Notes: generated by a model not told the origin, from the sequence alone. A DNA stretch of 64,000 bases from Chloracidobacterium sp. (GCA_016712045.1 JADJRV010000003.1:124001-188000), one strand, 5' to 3'. Counted from the stretch's first letter, positions 1 to 9,024 are shown. Made by a program: numbers and translations.

Positions 1-207
1 GATGTATTTTAAGATCAAACTCATCGGAAACTTGGGTTTAGGGTGTTTGTCGGGCTCGTAGATACATTCGTACGCGACATTGCAATGTGCGAGCATCTGA
101 TCCACCGACATCTTGCCCCATTGTCGTTGAGACACGGGCGTTAGACTTTTGATCCGCTCGATAATTTTGTCACTGACACTTTTGTCAAATATATTTGGAT
201 ATGCCAT
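1..207 (-). CDS. DUF1569-family (DinB-like) protein, 3' part outside window
   Basis: This reading frame begins at an ATG at 207 and runs off the left edge of the window, so only the first 69 codons are visible. The start is supported by a strong Shine-Dalgarno run GAGGAGGA just upstream. The visible residues read MAYPNIFDKSV, then a QWGKM-SVDQMLAHC segment, which is the hallmark start of DUF1569 proteins. These are DinB-like four-helix proteins whose first conserved histidine is expected to bind a metal. The function of DUF1569 is not established; thiol-dependent metalloenzyme chemistry is an inference from the DinB fold. The downstream neighbour in transcription is unseen. Confidence 0.75.
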   Translation of the reverse strand, partial: MAYPNIFDKSVSDKIIERIKSLTPVSQRQWGKMSVDQMLAHCNVAYECIYEPDKHPKPKFPMSLILKYI

Positions 208-252
208 GGTCTCCTCCTCGGTCAATTTCCAAGATCTTAAGCATTGTAAATC

Positions 253-681
253 TCACACACAAGTAAAAAACCCGGCGACGCCGGCTGGAATGTCGGCGAG
301 ATCAGCCGTGGTAAAGGCGGATGAACTGCCGATCTCGAAATGACAATTATCAACGCTGACAGAAAGCGGCCGCGATCGCGACAGGTTTTGCCGAATGGTA
401 AATTTGCCAACGGCTAGTTGTGCGGAGGTTTTCTGAGTGCGAACATCTACGAGGCCGTCAAATATGAACGCCATTATGTAACCGTTAACAAAGTCGCCGA
501 AATTATAGTAATAAAAATCCTGAAGAACCTTGCCGACCGGCAGGGTGGCGTGTGACGTGCGAAGGCTCAGCCTGACGGATTCCTGCCAGCACACGAGAAA
601 AAAGACGATCGTTTCCCAAAACCACGGCCGGCGATAAAATCGTCCGGACTTTGTTTTATTGTCGTTTTCGGAAGGCTGCAT
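253..681 (-). CDS. Hypothetical protein, possibly membrane associated
   Basis: A 142-residue frame that fills the gap between gnd and the DUF1569 gene on the same strand. The ATG at 681 has a reasonable ribosome site (AAGGTGAT) about nine bases upstream. Residues 18-33 are rich in Trp, Phe and Val and could be a short membrane-associated segment. The rest is polar with aromatic patches (YYYNFGDFVNGY). I do not recognise a family. It is credited as real because it fits between neighbours without overlap and has a plausible ribosome site. Opposite-strand frames over it are short. Confidence 0.5.
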   Translation of the reverse strand: MQPSENDNKTKSGRFYRRPWFWETIVFFLVCWQESVRLSLRTSHATLPVGKVLQDFYYYNFGDFVNGYIMAFIFDGLVDVRTQKTSAQLAVGKFTIRQNLSRSRPLSVSVDNCHFEIGSSSAFTTADLADIPAGVAGFFTCV

Positions 682-726
682 TGGCGATCACCTTAGGAAC
701 ATAATCTTGGCATAAGAATAAACGAC

Positions 727-2137
727 TCAATTCTCCCAATCTGGAGTGTGGAACGTCCCCTCTTTATCGATCCGCTGATATGTGTGAGCCCCGAAATAAT
801 CGCGTTGCGCCTGGATGAGATTTGCCGGTAAACGTTCGGTGCGGAAGGCGTCGAAATAGGCGAGGGCGGACGAGAAACACGCGGCCGGGATGCCGTTCTC
901 GTTGAAGGCGACGACGGCTTTGCGGAGCGAGCTGACGCGTGAATTGAGGAGGTCGGCGAATGTTTTGTCGAGGATCAGGTTTTCGAGTGACGGATCGAGT
1001 CGAATATGCTTTGCGGATCGATTCGAGCAGTTTTGAACGAATAATGCAGCCGCCGCGCCAAATTCTAGCGATCTCGGCGAGATCGAGGCCGTAATTGCTC
1101 TCGGTGGAAGCACGTTGGAGCAGAGACATTCCTTGAGCGTAGGTGAGGATAAATGCACAGAACAGAGCGTCTTCGAGCTCGCCGACGGAGGTCCGCGAAT
1201 GGCTCTGATCAGCGGATGTGCTCATGCCGAAGTATTTCGCCGCGACCTTTGTCCGCACCGCCTTTTGCGCGGAGATCTGACGCATGGAAACGGCGCTGTC
1301 GATCGTCGGAATAGGAACCCCGTGGTCCATCGCGGCCTGCGAGGTCCATTTGCCGGTTCCCTTTTGTCCGGCGGTGTCGAGGATCATCGCGACGAGAGGA
1401 TTGCCGGTCTCGGGATCGGTCTTGCGAAGGACTTCGGACGTGATCTCGACGAGGAACGAATTAAGCTCGCCGCCGTTCCAATCGGTGAACGTGCGGTGCA
1501 GCTCGGTATTCGCCATCCGCAGGACCCGCTGCATAAAATCGTATGTCTCGGCGAGCAGCTGCATCATGCCGTATTCGATGCCGTTATGCACCATCTTGAC
1601 GAAATGCCCGGCCGGGCCCGAGCCCATGTACGCGACGCACGGTTCGTTGTTTACTTTGGCAGAGACGGCCTGGAGCGTGGTCTCGACACGGTCGTAAAAA
1701 TCGCGTCGGCCGCCGGGCATGATCGAGGCACCGTGACGAGCACCTTCTTCGCCGCCGCTAACGCCAATGCCCATAAAACCGACGCCTTTGGAATCGAGTT
1801 CCGCGATCCGGCGGTCCGTGTCAGTAAAATGTGAGTTGCCGCCGTCGATGATCAGGTCATCCTTCTCAAGATGCGGCACGAGATCAGCGATCACGCTGTC
1901 AACGATCGGCCCCGCTGGCACGAGCAGCATGATATTGCGGGGAGATTCGAGTTTGGCGATGAAATCGGCAAGATCGCTGCCGACATCAACCGGCATTCCC
2001 GCGCCTTCTTTGAGCAGCAATTCCCGCTTGCCAGCATCGAGGTCGTAACCAACGCCGCTGATGCCGTGTTCGGCAATATTAAGCAGAAAATTGCGGCCCA
2101 TTGTGCCGAGGCCGATCATGCCGAAATGTGCTTTCAT
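727..2137 (-). CDS. gnd: 6-phosphogluconate dehydrogenase, decarboxylating (frameshifted)
   Basis: Oxidises 6-phosphogluconate to ribulose 5-phosphate and CO2 with NADP(+) in the oxidative pentose phosphate pathway, in the cytoplasm. The N-terminus carries the dinucleotide motif GLGTMGRN. The central helical domain has the family signatures SGGEEGARHG, KMVHNGIEYGMMQ and DTAGQKGTGKWT, and IWRGGCIIRSK follows. Just after that the frame breaks near 1003. The conserved tail (DPSLENLILDKTFADLL to FGAHTYQRIDKEG) continues in another frame to 727. One missing base in the T run at 1003-1004 (minus strand) restores about 470 residues, the normal family length. I read this as a sequence error, not a pseudogene. 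The ATG at 2137 lies next to an inverted repeat shared with the divergent dehydratase. Confidence 0.92.
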
Positions 2138-2148
2138 ATAATAATATT

Positions 2149-2232
2149 CACCACGGAGTCACAGAGGACACAGAGAGACAGAAATTATTTGCCCATTTAC
2201 TCAGTGATCTCTGTGTCTCTGTGGTAAATTCT
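2149..2232. repeat. Imperfect inverted repeat of the dispersed CACAGAG/CTCTGTG type
   Basis: ACCACGGAGTCACAGAGG on the left (from 2150) faces TCTCTGTGTCTCTGTGGT on the right (2208-2225), with a 30-base centre. It lies between the divergent gnd and dehydratase starts and so occupies their leader/promoter space. Similar 'accacagagacacagag' intergenic elements are common in many unrelated bacterial genomes. Whether it is a mobile REP-like element or a regulatory hairpin cannot be decided from one copy. Confidence 0.6.
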
Positions 2233-2253
2233 TCTTTTCAAGATTCTAACTCT

Positions 2254-3186
2254 ATGCAAGCAAATCATCCAACGCTTCTCGAGGCAATCCGCCCGACAAC
2301 ATTTATCAGGTCGGCAAAACTCTGCGACCATCTCGGCCTCGACATCACTGTCGCCTCCGAAACGTTTCAGCACACCGGCAGTTTTAAGTTCCGTGCGGCC
2401 TACAATGTTGCCCTCAATGTGCCAAATGACGAGCTTATCGGCGTGTCGTCGGGTAATTTTGGGCAAGCACTCGCGTATGCGTCCAAGCTGCTCGGAAAGA
2501 AATGTACGGTCATAATGCCGCACAACTCGGCGCAGGTTAAGATCGACGCGGTTCGTTCATACGGAGCCGAGGCAGACCTGATCAATGTTAATGACGTAAG
2601 CCGAACCGAGAGATTAGCTCAGCTATCGGCAGAACGGCCAGACGCCTACCTAGCAAGCGCGTTTAACGATCAGCTTGTAATAGATGGTAATTCGACGCTT
2701 GGTGATGAGTTATCAGAACACGATTTCGACGCGGTCATCATTCCCATAGGCGGCGGCGGACTGATTTCGGGCACCATTCAAAGTTTTTGTCGAAACGGAA
2801 AACTAACCGACGTGATCGGTGCCGAGCCGCTTATGGCAAACGACGCCGCACGCTCCCTGCTTGCCGGACATTTGATCGCCAACGAGACGGAACCGCAGAC
2901 GATTGCCGATGGCACGCGAACGCTGTCACTTGGAGATCTCAACTGGGCGGTAATTAAAGACGGCCTGAAAGAGATAATCGAGGTGCCAGAGGAAGAGATC
3001 ATCGAGGCTTTAAGGCTTTACTTTGGGCTCGCAAATCTGAAATGCGAACCGACGGGAGCTTTGAGTTTAGGGGCGATCCTAGTTGATAAGGAGAAATTTC
3101 GAGATAAAAAGGTCTGCCTGGTTGTTAGCGGTGGGAATGTTGATCCGGCGGTGTATGCGAAACTCTTGTCAGCTCCGAGTGCGTAA
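2254..3186 (+). CDS. PLP-dependent threonine/serine dehydratase family protein
   Basis: A 310-residue fold-type II pyridoxal phosphate enzyme of the threonine dehydratase/serine racemase family. It is expected to deaminate threonine or serine to a 2-oxo acid plus ammonia. The PLP lysine sits in HTGSFKFRAA, the substrate loop is SSGNFGQA, the phosphate-binding glycine loop is GGGGLISG, and the C-terminal SGGN motif is present. It lacks a C-terminal ACT regulatory domain, so it is the short catabolic or racemase-like type. The frame stays open upstream of 2254, but the earlier codons lie in the repeat element; MQANHPTLLEAI at 2254 matches where the family begins. The precise substrate is not determinable here. 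Confidence 0.85.
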   Translation: MQANHPTLLEAIRPTTFIRSAKLCDHLGLDITVASETFQHTGSFKFRAAYNVALNVPNDELIGVSSGNFGQALAYASKLLGKKCTVIMPHNSAQVKIDAVRSYGAEADLINVNDVSRTERLAQLSAERPDAYLASAFNDQLVIDGNSTLGDELSEHDFDAVIIPIGGGGLISGTIQSFCRNGKLTDVIGAEPLMANDAARSLLAGHLIANETEPQTIADGTRTLSLGDLNWAVIKDGLKEIIEVPEEEIIEALRLYFGLANLKCEPTGALSLGAILVDKEKFRDKKVCLVVSGGNVDPAVYAKLLSAPSA

Positions 3187-3198
3187 GAAAAGAATTTG

Positions 3199-3264
3199 GC
3201 CACCGATCACACGGATCGAACGGATAGGATTTTTCTGATCCAATTCATCTGTGCCATCGGTGGC
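3199..3264. repeat. Inverted repeat between convergent genes
   Basis: GCCACCGAT at 3199-3207 is matched by ATCGGTGGC at 3256-3264. Internal ACACGGAT and ATCTGTG form extra partial pairing. It lies between the dehydratase stop (3186) and the pilB stop (3274), where a bidirectional terminator would be expected. It also resembles widespread 'gccacngatnacacggat' dispersed elements. No long T run follows, so intrinsic termination is only possible. Confidence 0.55.
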
Positions 3265-3273
3265 TAAACATTC

Positions 3274-4971
3274 CTAAACCTTCCCGATCTCTTCAACAAA
3301 CGTTACACGATTGATCTCGTGCAGAGTCGTCATACCGAGAAATACTTTCTTAACAGCAGATTCGCGCAAAGATGAAAGGCCTTCCCTTTCAGCCTGACGG
3401 CGGATCTCGGAGCCGGGGCGGCGTTCGATGATCATTTCGCGGATCGTGTCGGACATATCGAGTAACTCGTGGATGGCGGTTCGGCCGCGATAGCCGGTAT
3501 GGTTACACGCATCACAGCCAACGCTGCGATAAAAGATCTGACCTGCGGGTAACGACTCGGAATGCATACCTGATACCGACAACTCTTCCTCCGCCGGAAC
3601 ATAAGCCCGTTTGCAGGTTGGGCAAAGCATACGCACCAGCCGTTGGGCGAGCACGCAGTTAAGCGAAGACACAAAGTTATACGGCTCAACGCCCATATTC
3701 AAAAATCGTCCGATAACGTCGATAACGTTATTGGCATGGACCGTCGTGAACACAAGGTGACCCGTAAGCGCCGATTGGATGGCGATCTGGGCGGTTTCCT
3801 CGTCACGAATTTCACCGACCATTATCTTGTCAGGATCGTGACGCAGTATAGATCTCAGTCCGCGCGCAAACGTTAGCCCTTTCTTTTCGTTGACTGGAAT
3901 TTGCACGATGCCGTGGAGTTGGTACTCGACCGGATCTTCGATGGTGATGATCTTATCTTCGTCGTTGCGGATCTCGTTAAGGGCGGCGTAAAGCGTGGTC
4001 GTTTTACCCGAACCGGTTGGCCCGGTGACCAAGACCATGCCGTAAGGTTCTTTAATGTACAAGCGAAACCGCGAAACGTCGTCAGGATCAAAACCAACAA
4101 CATCGAGATCGAGGTTCTTAAATTCCTCGTTGATCTGTTCTTTGTCGAGGATACGGATGACGGCGTCTTCGCCAAAAACTGTCGGCATTATCGACACACG
4201 AAAATCAACCGTTCGGCCCTTGTAACGCACGCGAAAACGGCCGTCCTGCGGGATGCGGCGTTCGGCGATGTCGAGCTCGGACATGACCTTGATACGCGAA
4301 ATGAGCTGTTGGTGAAAGACGATGTCGATCGGATCGACCTTTGCGTACAATGCACCGTCAATGCGGAATTTGACCTGCACATCACGTTCGCGAGTTTCGA
4401 TATGGATATCCGACGAACGTGATTCCATTGCGTTGTAGAGAATGGTATCGACGAGCTTAATGATCGGTGCGATATCACTATCCGACGCCAGCCGGTCGAG
4501 ATCGAGTACCTCTTCGCCCTGATCGGTCTCTTTTACCAGCGAGATCTTAAAGGTCGATGCGGCCTCGGCAAGCACACGCTGGGTCGAATCGCCCTTACGA
4601 AGCACAACATCAATTGCTCCGGCGGTGGCGACGTAAGGAACGATCCGGACATTCAAAACATTTTCCAGCTCATCCAACCGCTCTAAATTCGACGGATCGG
4701 CCATCGCCGCGTGGAGATTGTTGCCCTCACGCCGAAGCGGGACAAACTGGTTGCGAAGCATCAGATCGACCGGCAATTTCGCAAGCTCTTCGATATCGAC
4801 TGGAGACGGTTGTTCGGGCGGTAACAGGTCGATGAACGGCAAGCGATAACGCAACGCCAGAGCCTTTGCTTCAGTTACCTCGGGCGGCTGTTTGTCGAGA
4901 AAATCTGCGACATCTATCGTCGGTGCCGAGATTTCAGCGATCGCGGTTTCAGTTTGTATTTGTTCGCTCAT
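3274..4971 (-). CDS. pilB: Type IV pilus assembly / type II secretion ATPase PilB (GspE)
   Basis: Cytoplasmic hexameric ATPase that drives pilus extension or type II secretion. The 565-residue product has an N-terminal MshEN-type domain (about residues 20-150) and then the GspE core. The core shows Walker A GPTGSGKTTTLYAAL, Asp box TIEDPVEYQ, Walker B IMVGEIRDEETA and a His box TTVHANN. A zinc tetracysteine follows (CPTC and CDAC). Length and order are normal for PilB. The ATG at 4971 lies four bases after the pilC stop and its ribosome site (GGAGGG) is inside the pilC end, so the two are translationally linked. No pilin or secretin genes are in view. The TGYRGRTAIHEL segment argues for PilB/GspE and not the retraction ATPase PilT. 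Confidence 0.93.
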   Translation of the reverse strand: MSEQIQTETAIAEISAPTIDVADFLDKQPPEVTEAKALALRYRLPFIDLLPPEQPSPVDIEELAKLPVDLMLRNQFVPLRREGNNLHAAMADPSNLERLDELENVLNVRIVPYVATAGAIDVVLRKGDSTQRVLAEAASTFKISLVKETDQGEEVLDLDRLASDSDIAPIIKLVDTILYNAMESRSSDIHIETRERDVQVKFRIDGALYAKVDPIDIVFHQQLISRIKVMSELDIAERRIPQDGRFRVRYKGRTVDFRVSIMPTVFGEDAVIRILDKEQINEEFKNLDLDVVGFDPDDVSRFRLYIKEPYGMVLVTGPTGSGKTTTLYAALNEIRNDEDKIITIEDPVEYQLHGIVQIPVNEKKGLTFARGLRSILRHDPDKIMVGEIRDEETAQIAIQSALTGHLVFTTVHANNVIDVIGRFLNMGVEPYNFVSSLNCVLAQRLVRMLCPTCKRAYVPAEEELSVSGMHSESLPAGQIFYRSVGCDACNHTGYRGRTAIHELLDMSDTIREMIIERRPGSEIRRQAEREGLSSLRESAVKKVFLGMTTLHEINRVTFVEEIGKV

Positions 4972-4974
4972 TTA

Positions 4975-6207
4975 CTATTTACGCCCTCCGGTCGGGCCTG
5001 ACGAGATCATCTGGATGATCGGCAGATAAATTGCCAAAAGGATCGTGACCACAACGGCGGCCATAAAGAGCAGGATCAGCGGTTCGAGCAGCGTCGTCAA
5101 TTGCTCAAGCCTCACCTCGGACTCCGAATCGTAGAAATTTGCCACCTCGTCAAGCATTTCCCTCAGGCTTCCCGATCGTTCGCCGATACCGACCATGTCG
5201 AGGGCGAGTTCAGGTACCCAATTAGCTTTGTCCAGAGCCTCCGTAAATCCAAGCCCCTCACGGATCATCGGCAATACCGCCTGACTCCGCCTACGCAGCT
5301 CAAGATTATTAATAGACTGTGATGATATTTCCCACGAATCCGGTACGGTAATACCGCCCGATAATAGCGTGGACATAGACCGTGCAAGCTGTGCGGTGCC
5401 CATGTTGCGGATCAATTGTCCGGCAATAGGTATACGCAATAAGAGCTTGTGCAGCAATAATTTACCGCTCGCCGTCCGCAACCAGACATACATCGCCAAC
5501 CCAACGACGATCAATAACGGCAACAGCCACAACACATTGCCCGATATAAAATTTGAGACCGAAAGCACGACGACTGTAACGGTCGGCAACCCACGATTTG
5601 CGCTCAGGCTTTTAAACAGGTCGGACATGCGAGGAACGATGTAAAGCGAAAGAAACGCAACCATCATTGTCGCTGCTAGCAGCAAAAATGCCGGATATGC
5701 CAATGCTCCACGTAATTTTCGCGAAATACCGACGCTGCGTTTTAGATACGTGACAAAACGGGCAAGTACGTCGTCCAATGCTCCGCTTCGCTCACCCGCC
5801 AGGATCGACGCGGTATAGATGCGAGGGAACATTCCCTGTGCCTCAAACGCCTCGGACAGCGGCACACCGCTTTTGATCTTTTCCTCGACGTCCGCTAGCA
5901 CGATCCGAAGATTGCCTGATGCCGATCGTGTTTTCAGAAGATTGATAGATTGTAATACGGGGATACCGGCTCGTAATAGTGCCGATAGTTGTTGATTAAA
6001 TAATAAAAAATCACCCTGTTTTACCTTCCCCTTTTTACTGCCGCCGGATAGCATCGCCGAGAGCCCCTCGTTTGCGTTGGAAACCGCAAAAACGCGAAAC
6101 CCTTCGCTTTCGAGGCGCGTCCGCGCTTCGCTGGCGGCTGACGCCTCAACGATCCGTGTAACGATCTCTCCCGACGGTGTTCCGAGTCGGCAAATAAATT
6201 CGGTCAT
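4975..6207 (-). CDS. pilC: Type IV pilus / type II secretion inner-membrane platform protein PilC (GspF)
   Basis: A 410-residue polytopic membrane protein that forms the platform on which PilB works. Two T2SSF repeats are visible. The first (about residues 65-190) starts FNQQLSALLRAGIPVLQSINLL and contains GERSGALDDVL. The second (about 270-395) contains AQLARSMSTLLSGGITV and GERSGSLREML. Each is followed by hydrophobic helices typical of GspF. The ATG at 6207 is preceded by AAGGTT. It is first in a two-gene operon with pilB directly downstream. A TATAAT-like box on the minus strand at 6239-6244 is a plausible -10 element. Confidence 0.93.
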   Translation of the reverse strand: MTEFICRLGTPSGEIVTRIVEASAASEARTRLESEGFRVFAVSNANEGLSAMLSGGSKKGKVKQGDFLLFNQQLSALLRAGIPVLQSINLLKTRSASGNLRIVLADVEEKIKSGVPLSEAFEAQGMFPRIYTASILAGERSGALDDVLARFVTYLKRSVGISRKLRGALAYPAFLLLAATMMVAFLSLYIVPRMSDLFKSLSANRGLPTVTVVVLSVSNFISGNVLWLLPLLIVVGLAMYVWLRTASGKLLLHKLLLRIPIAGQLIRNMGTAQLARSMSTLLSGGITVPDSWEISSQSINNLELRRRSQAVLPMIREGLGFTEALDKANWVPELALDMVGIGERSGSLREMLDEVANFYDSESEVRLEQLTTLLEPLILLFMAAVVVTILLAIYLPIIQMISSGPTGGRK

Positions 6208-6393
6208 AACCTTAGCTAGCAGGGCGAAAACTCACCGAATTATATCACGCAAAACAGCCACAAATGTTGCACGCAAAGAATCTAATTATTTTCCAGCGGC
6301 GAAAACAACTATTAGAGCAGATACGTCATCCAAAAATTATCTTGCGGTAGGTGTATTCATACAATAGAATTTAGTAGTTTCACTGGGAGTATT

Positions 6394-7389
6394 ATGGCTG
6401 TTTTGAAGTTTGCTAGCTTCGGCCGGATAAGCGGTTTGAAAGAATCACTCTTATTAGCCGTTGTTGCCGTCATAATGAGCGTAAGCGTCTTCGCTCAAGA
6501 CCCTACGCCGACACCACCGCTGCCAGACGATCCGAACGGCCCTGTACGTATCAAGACCGATCTCGTAACCTTAACGCTCACAGTTACAGACCTTTATGGC
6601 CGATACGTTTCCGGGCTGACAAAGAATGCATTTACCGTCATCGACAACAATCAGGAGCAAGAGGTTACATTTTTTAGTGATAGTGATGCTCCGGTTTCGG
6701 TCGGGATCTTGTTTGACGTTTCGGGGTCGATGAGCGGCGAAAAGATACTCAAAGCTAAAAAGGCCTTGTCGCGTTTTATAGCTACGAGCCATCCGTCGGA
6801 CGAGTATTTTCTAATAGCGTTCAACAGCCGGGCGCAACTCCTACTCGACCGCACCCGGGACGGCGAAGCAGTGCTACAGAAACTCACCCTTGTTAAACCT
6901 AAAGACAATACAGCTCTCTATGATGCCGTTTATTTGGGGGTCGAGCGCGTGACACGCGGCAGCCACAACAAACGAGCTCTGCTTATTATCAGCGATGGAC
7001 AAGACAACTCCTCTCGTTATAATTTTGGTGAAGTGCGCCGACTCCTGAGAGAATCGGATGTCGTCACATACTCTGTCGGTATTATGAACGGCAACGATTC
7101 GTCGAGTTCATCCGGAATGCAAGGCCAAGCATTTCTTGATGAGATCAGCTCGGTCACAGGCGGCAAAGCCTTTTACCCGCAGACGGACGTCGAAATGGAC
7201 GAGATCTTTGAACGCATCGCGCTCGAACTCCGCAATCAATATTCGATCGGCTATATCCCAAAAGACTTCCAGCCGGACGGAAAATGGCGTAAAGTAAAAG
7301 TTAAGGTCAAACCCCCGAGGGGTTTGCCGCGTCTAAGTGTTCGCGGTCGCGAAGGCTATTACGCATCGCCAAATCCTAATTATCGCTAG
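6394..7389 (+). CDS. Secreted von Willebrand A domain protein, first of a tandem pair
   Basis: A 331-residue exported protein. An N-terminal signal peptide ends near SVFAQ (about residue 35) and is followed by a Pro/Thr linker. A small beta domain (KTDLVTLTLTVTD to FTVIDNNQEQEVTFF) precedes the VWA domain. The metal-ion site DVSGSMS begins at residue 108 and ISDGQDNSS supplies the later acidic loop. This layout matches the 'VWFA-related Acidobacterial domain' family, whose function is unknown. Adhesion or periplasmic scaffolding is an inference. The ATG follows GGGAG at good spacing. It is 13 bases from a paralogue at 7403 and has a third relative at 60606. Confidence 0.85.
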   Translation: MAVLKFASFGRISGLKESLLLAVVAVIMSVSVFAQDPTPTPPLPDDPNGPVRIKTDLVTLTLTVTDLYGRYVSGLTKNAFTVIDNNQEQEVTFFSDSDAPVSVGILFDVSGSMSGEKILKAKKALSRFIATSHPSDEYFLIAFNSRAQLLLDRTRDGEAVLQKLTLVKPKDNTALYDAVYLGVERVTRGSHNKRALLIISDGQDNSSRYNFGEVRRLLRESDVVTYSVGIMNGNDSSSSSGMQGQAFLDEISSVTGGKAFYPQTDVEMDEIFERIALELRNQYSIGYIPKDFQPDGKWRKVKVKVKPPRGLPRLSVRGREGYYASPNPNYR

Positions 7390-7402
7390 TGAGCAATCGA
7401 AA

Positions 7403-8497
7403 ATGAAAAGAAGTCTATATCTGCTAACTTTATTGTTCGTGGGAGCACTCATCGTGTCCGCGTGGTTCGCGAAACCGGTCGCAAATGCTGCGGGCGTTGA
7501 TCCAACCGCGACCCCGACACCTGCTCCGGTGCCGGCCGCGACCTCAGTCATCGCCCCAACTCCTAAACCGACCGAAACACCGGACGAGATCATCAAGATC
7601 GATACGGAGCTTGTTAATCTTAATGTACGCGTGGTTGATCGCAACAACCGTCCCATCAACAACTTACAGCAAAATGAATTTAAGATATTTGAGGACGGCG
7701 TCGATCAACAGATCGATTTCTTTTCAAAATCTGACGTTCCAACAAATTACGGAATGGTGATCGACAATTCCGGATCGATGCGGCAATTGCTCGATAAGGT
7801 CATCGAGGCAGGCAAGATACTTGTCGATACTAATAGGCCTGCTGATGAGACGATGATCATCAGGTTTGTAAGCAAAGACAAGATCGAGATACAGCAACAG
7901 TTCACATCAAACAAAGCTGATCTAAATGATGCTCTTGAGAATATGTATATCGAGGGTGGGCAGACGGCGATCATCGACGCTGTCTATCTTGCAGTCGAAA
8001 ACATTGACGAATACGAAAAATCTCAAAAGCCTGAAGACAGAAAACGCCGTGCGTTGATCCTTGTTTCAGACGGCGAGGACCGCAATAGTTTTTACACCGA
8101 AAAGCAATTGTTCGAGTTGCTTCGTGAATCTGAGGTTCAGATCTACGTGATCGGATTTGTCAGCGAGCTGAGCAAAGAGGGCGGTTTTGTCAGCAAAAGC
8201 CCGCAGGATAAAGCAAAAGCATTCCTTGAAAGGATAGCCGCACAAACCGGCGGAAAGACATATTTCCCGACGAGCGGAGCTGAGCTGCCAAATCTCGCAC
8301 GCGAGATATCGAATGAGTTGCGCACCCAATATTCGATCGGCTACATTCCGTCAAACGATAAACGGGATGGCACCTATCGCAATATCAAGGTGGTGGTAAA
8401 CGACGGGCCAAAACAAGAAAAACGCATCGCGATAACACGTGCCGGGCGTGTTGCTGACGGCGGAGCAACACCGCAGAAGCCGGCTACAAAAAACTAA
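7403..8497 (+). CDS. Secreted von Willebrand A domain protein, second of a tandem pair
   Basis: A 364-residue paralogue of the preceding gene. The ATG at 7403 gives a clean signal peptide (MKRSLYLLTLLFVGALIVSAWF, cleavage near VANAA). The frame extends further upstream into the neighbour, but that start would bury the signal. A Pro/Thr-rich linker, a beta domain (TELVNLNVRVVD) and the VWA domain follow. The metal site is DNSGSM beginning at residue 121, and LVSDGEDRNS is the second loop. The C-terminal TQYSIGYIPSNDKRDGTYR closely matches NQYSIGYIPKDFQPDGKWR in the first copy, so they are recent duplicates. They are probably co-transcribed and end at the terminator at 8516. Confidence 0.85.
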   Translation: MKRSLYLLTLLFVGALIVSAWFAKPVANAAGVDPTATPTPAPVPAATSVIAPTPKPTETPDEIIKIDTELVNLNVRVVDRNNRPINNLQQNEFKIFEDGVDQQIDFFSKSDVPTNYGMVIDNSGSMRQLLDKVIEAGKILVDTNRPADETMIIRFVSKDKIEIQQQFTSNKADLNDALENMYIEGGQTAIIDAVYLAVENIDEYEKSQKPEDRKRRALILVSDGEDRNSFYTEKQLFELLRESEVQIYVIGFVSELSKEGGFVSKSPQDKAKAFLERIAAQTGGKTYFPTSGAELPNLAREISNELRTQYSIGYIPSNDKRDGTYRNIKVVVNDGPKQEKRIAITRAGRVADGGATPQKPATKN

Positions 8498-8515
8498 TCA
8501 TAGCCCAGAACAAGT

Positions 8516-8557
8516 AAAAAGCGTCCGCCGATATCTATCGACGGACGCTTTTGTTTT
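8516..8557. terminator. Bidirectional intrinsic terminator
   Basis: AAAAGCGTCCG is mirrored by CGGACGCTTTT around a loop that itself holds CGAT/ATCG. A-rich sequence lies on the left and TTTTGTTTT on the right. It sits between the plus-strand VWA gene and the minus-strand BMC operon and can serve both. Confidence 0.85.
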
Positions 8558-8572
8558 GAGTATAAACTGCAC

Positions 8573-8890
8573 TTATTCAGGAACAGAACCCGAGATCTTC
8601 TTGCGTGTGGTCTCACCAGTTCTGAGAACCGGAATACCCTCGTCGACCTCATCGTGCGGACTTGGGATAATATGAGTTGCCGTAACGGTACCGATCCTGC
8701 GGGCGGCGGCGGCACCGGCATCGACTGCAGCTTTGACCGCGCCGACCTCACCGCGAACGATCGCCGTCACGAGCCCCGCGTCGATACGCTCGTACCCGAC
8801 GAGCTTAACGTTTGCGGCTTTGACCATCGCATCAGCGGCCTCGATCATCGCGACCAAGCCAAAACATTCGACCATTCCTAGAGCTTGCAT
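8573..8890 (-). CDS. Bacterial microcompartment shell protein, BMC-H type
   Basis: A 105-residue single BMC domain protein of the PduA/EutM/CcmK type, which assembles as hexamers that tile microcompartment facets. The signature start MQALGMVECFGLVAMIEAADAMVKAA and the downstream VRGEVGAVKAAVDAGAAAA are both clear. The C-terminal HIIPSPHDEV closes the domain and is followed by a polar tail of about 20 residues. It is last in the minus-strand operon (11554 to 8573). A GGGG ribosome site sits ahead of the ATG. It is clearly paralogous to the shell protein at 11162, and the two differ mainly in the tail. The terminator at 8516 lies directly beyond it. Confidence 0.95.
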   Translation of the reverse strand: MQALGMVECFGLVAMIEAADAMVKAANVKLVGYERIDAGLVTAIVRGEVGAVKAAVDAGAAAARRIGTVTATHIIPSPHDEVDEGIPVLRTGETTRKKISGSVPE

Positions 8891-8913
8891 ATAATTCCCC
8901 GCTATTTACTAGA

Positions 8914-9015
8914 CTAATCGCGTTTCTTGCGTCGTGCAAGCAGAAAGATCGCGGTTGCCAAAACTACTATCCCGGCAAATATCGCCAGAAAAAATATACC
9001 TGCAGCAGCGATCAT
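8914..9015 (-). CDS. 33-residue single-pass membrane peptide in the BMC operon
   Basis: This small frame sits alone in the 134-base gap between the zinc-ribbon gene and the last BMC-H gene. From ATG at 9015 it reads MIAAAGIFFLAIFAG, then more hydrophobic residues, and ends LLARRKKRD before TAG at 8914. It is therefore an almost pure transmembrane helix with a positive-inside RRKKR tail. It lies in the same direction as its neighbours and within their spacing. Its ribosome site is weak (AGGAT). No family is recognised. Its position suggests a small membrane partner for the compartment genes, but coding status rests on frame, position and helix character only. Confidence 0.5.
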   Translation of the reverse strand: MIAAAGIFFLAIFAGIVVLATAIFLLARRKKRD

Positions 9016-9024
9016 TTCAATATC

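Noticed and set aside
149..343. A 64-codon plus-strand frame with an apparent signal peptide
   Set aside because: It runs across the start of the DUF1569 gene and the end of the next gene on the opposite strand and has no ribosome site.
1115..1834. A 239-codon plus-strand open frame
   Set aside because: It lies wholly antisense to gnd and has no family character; it is a codon-bias shadow.
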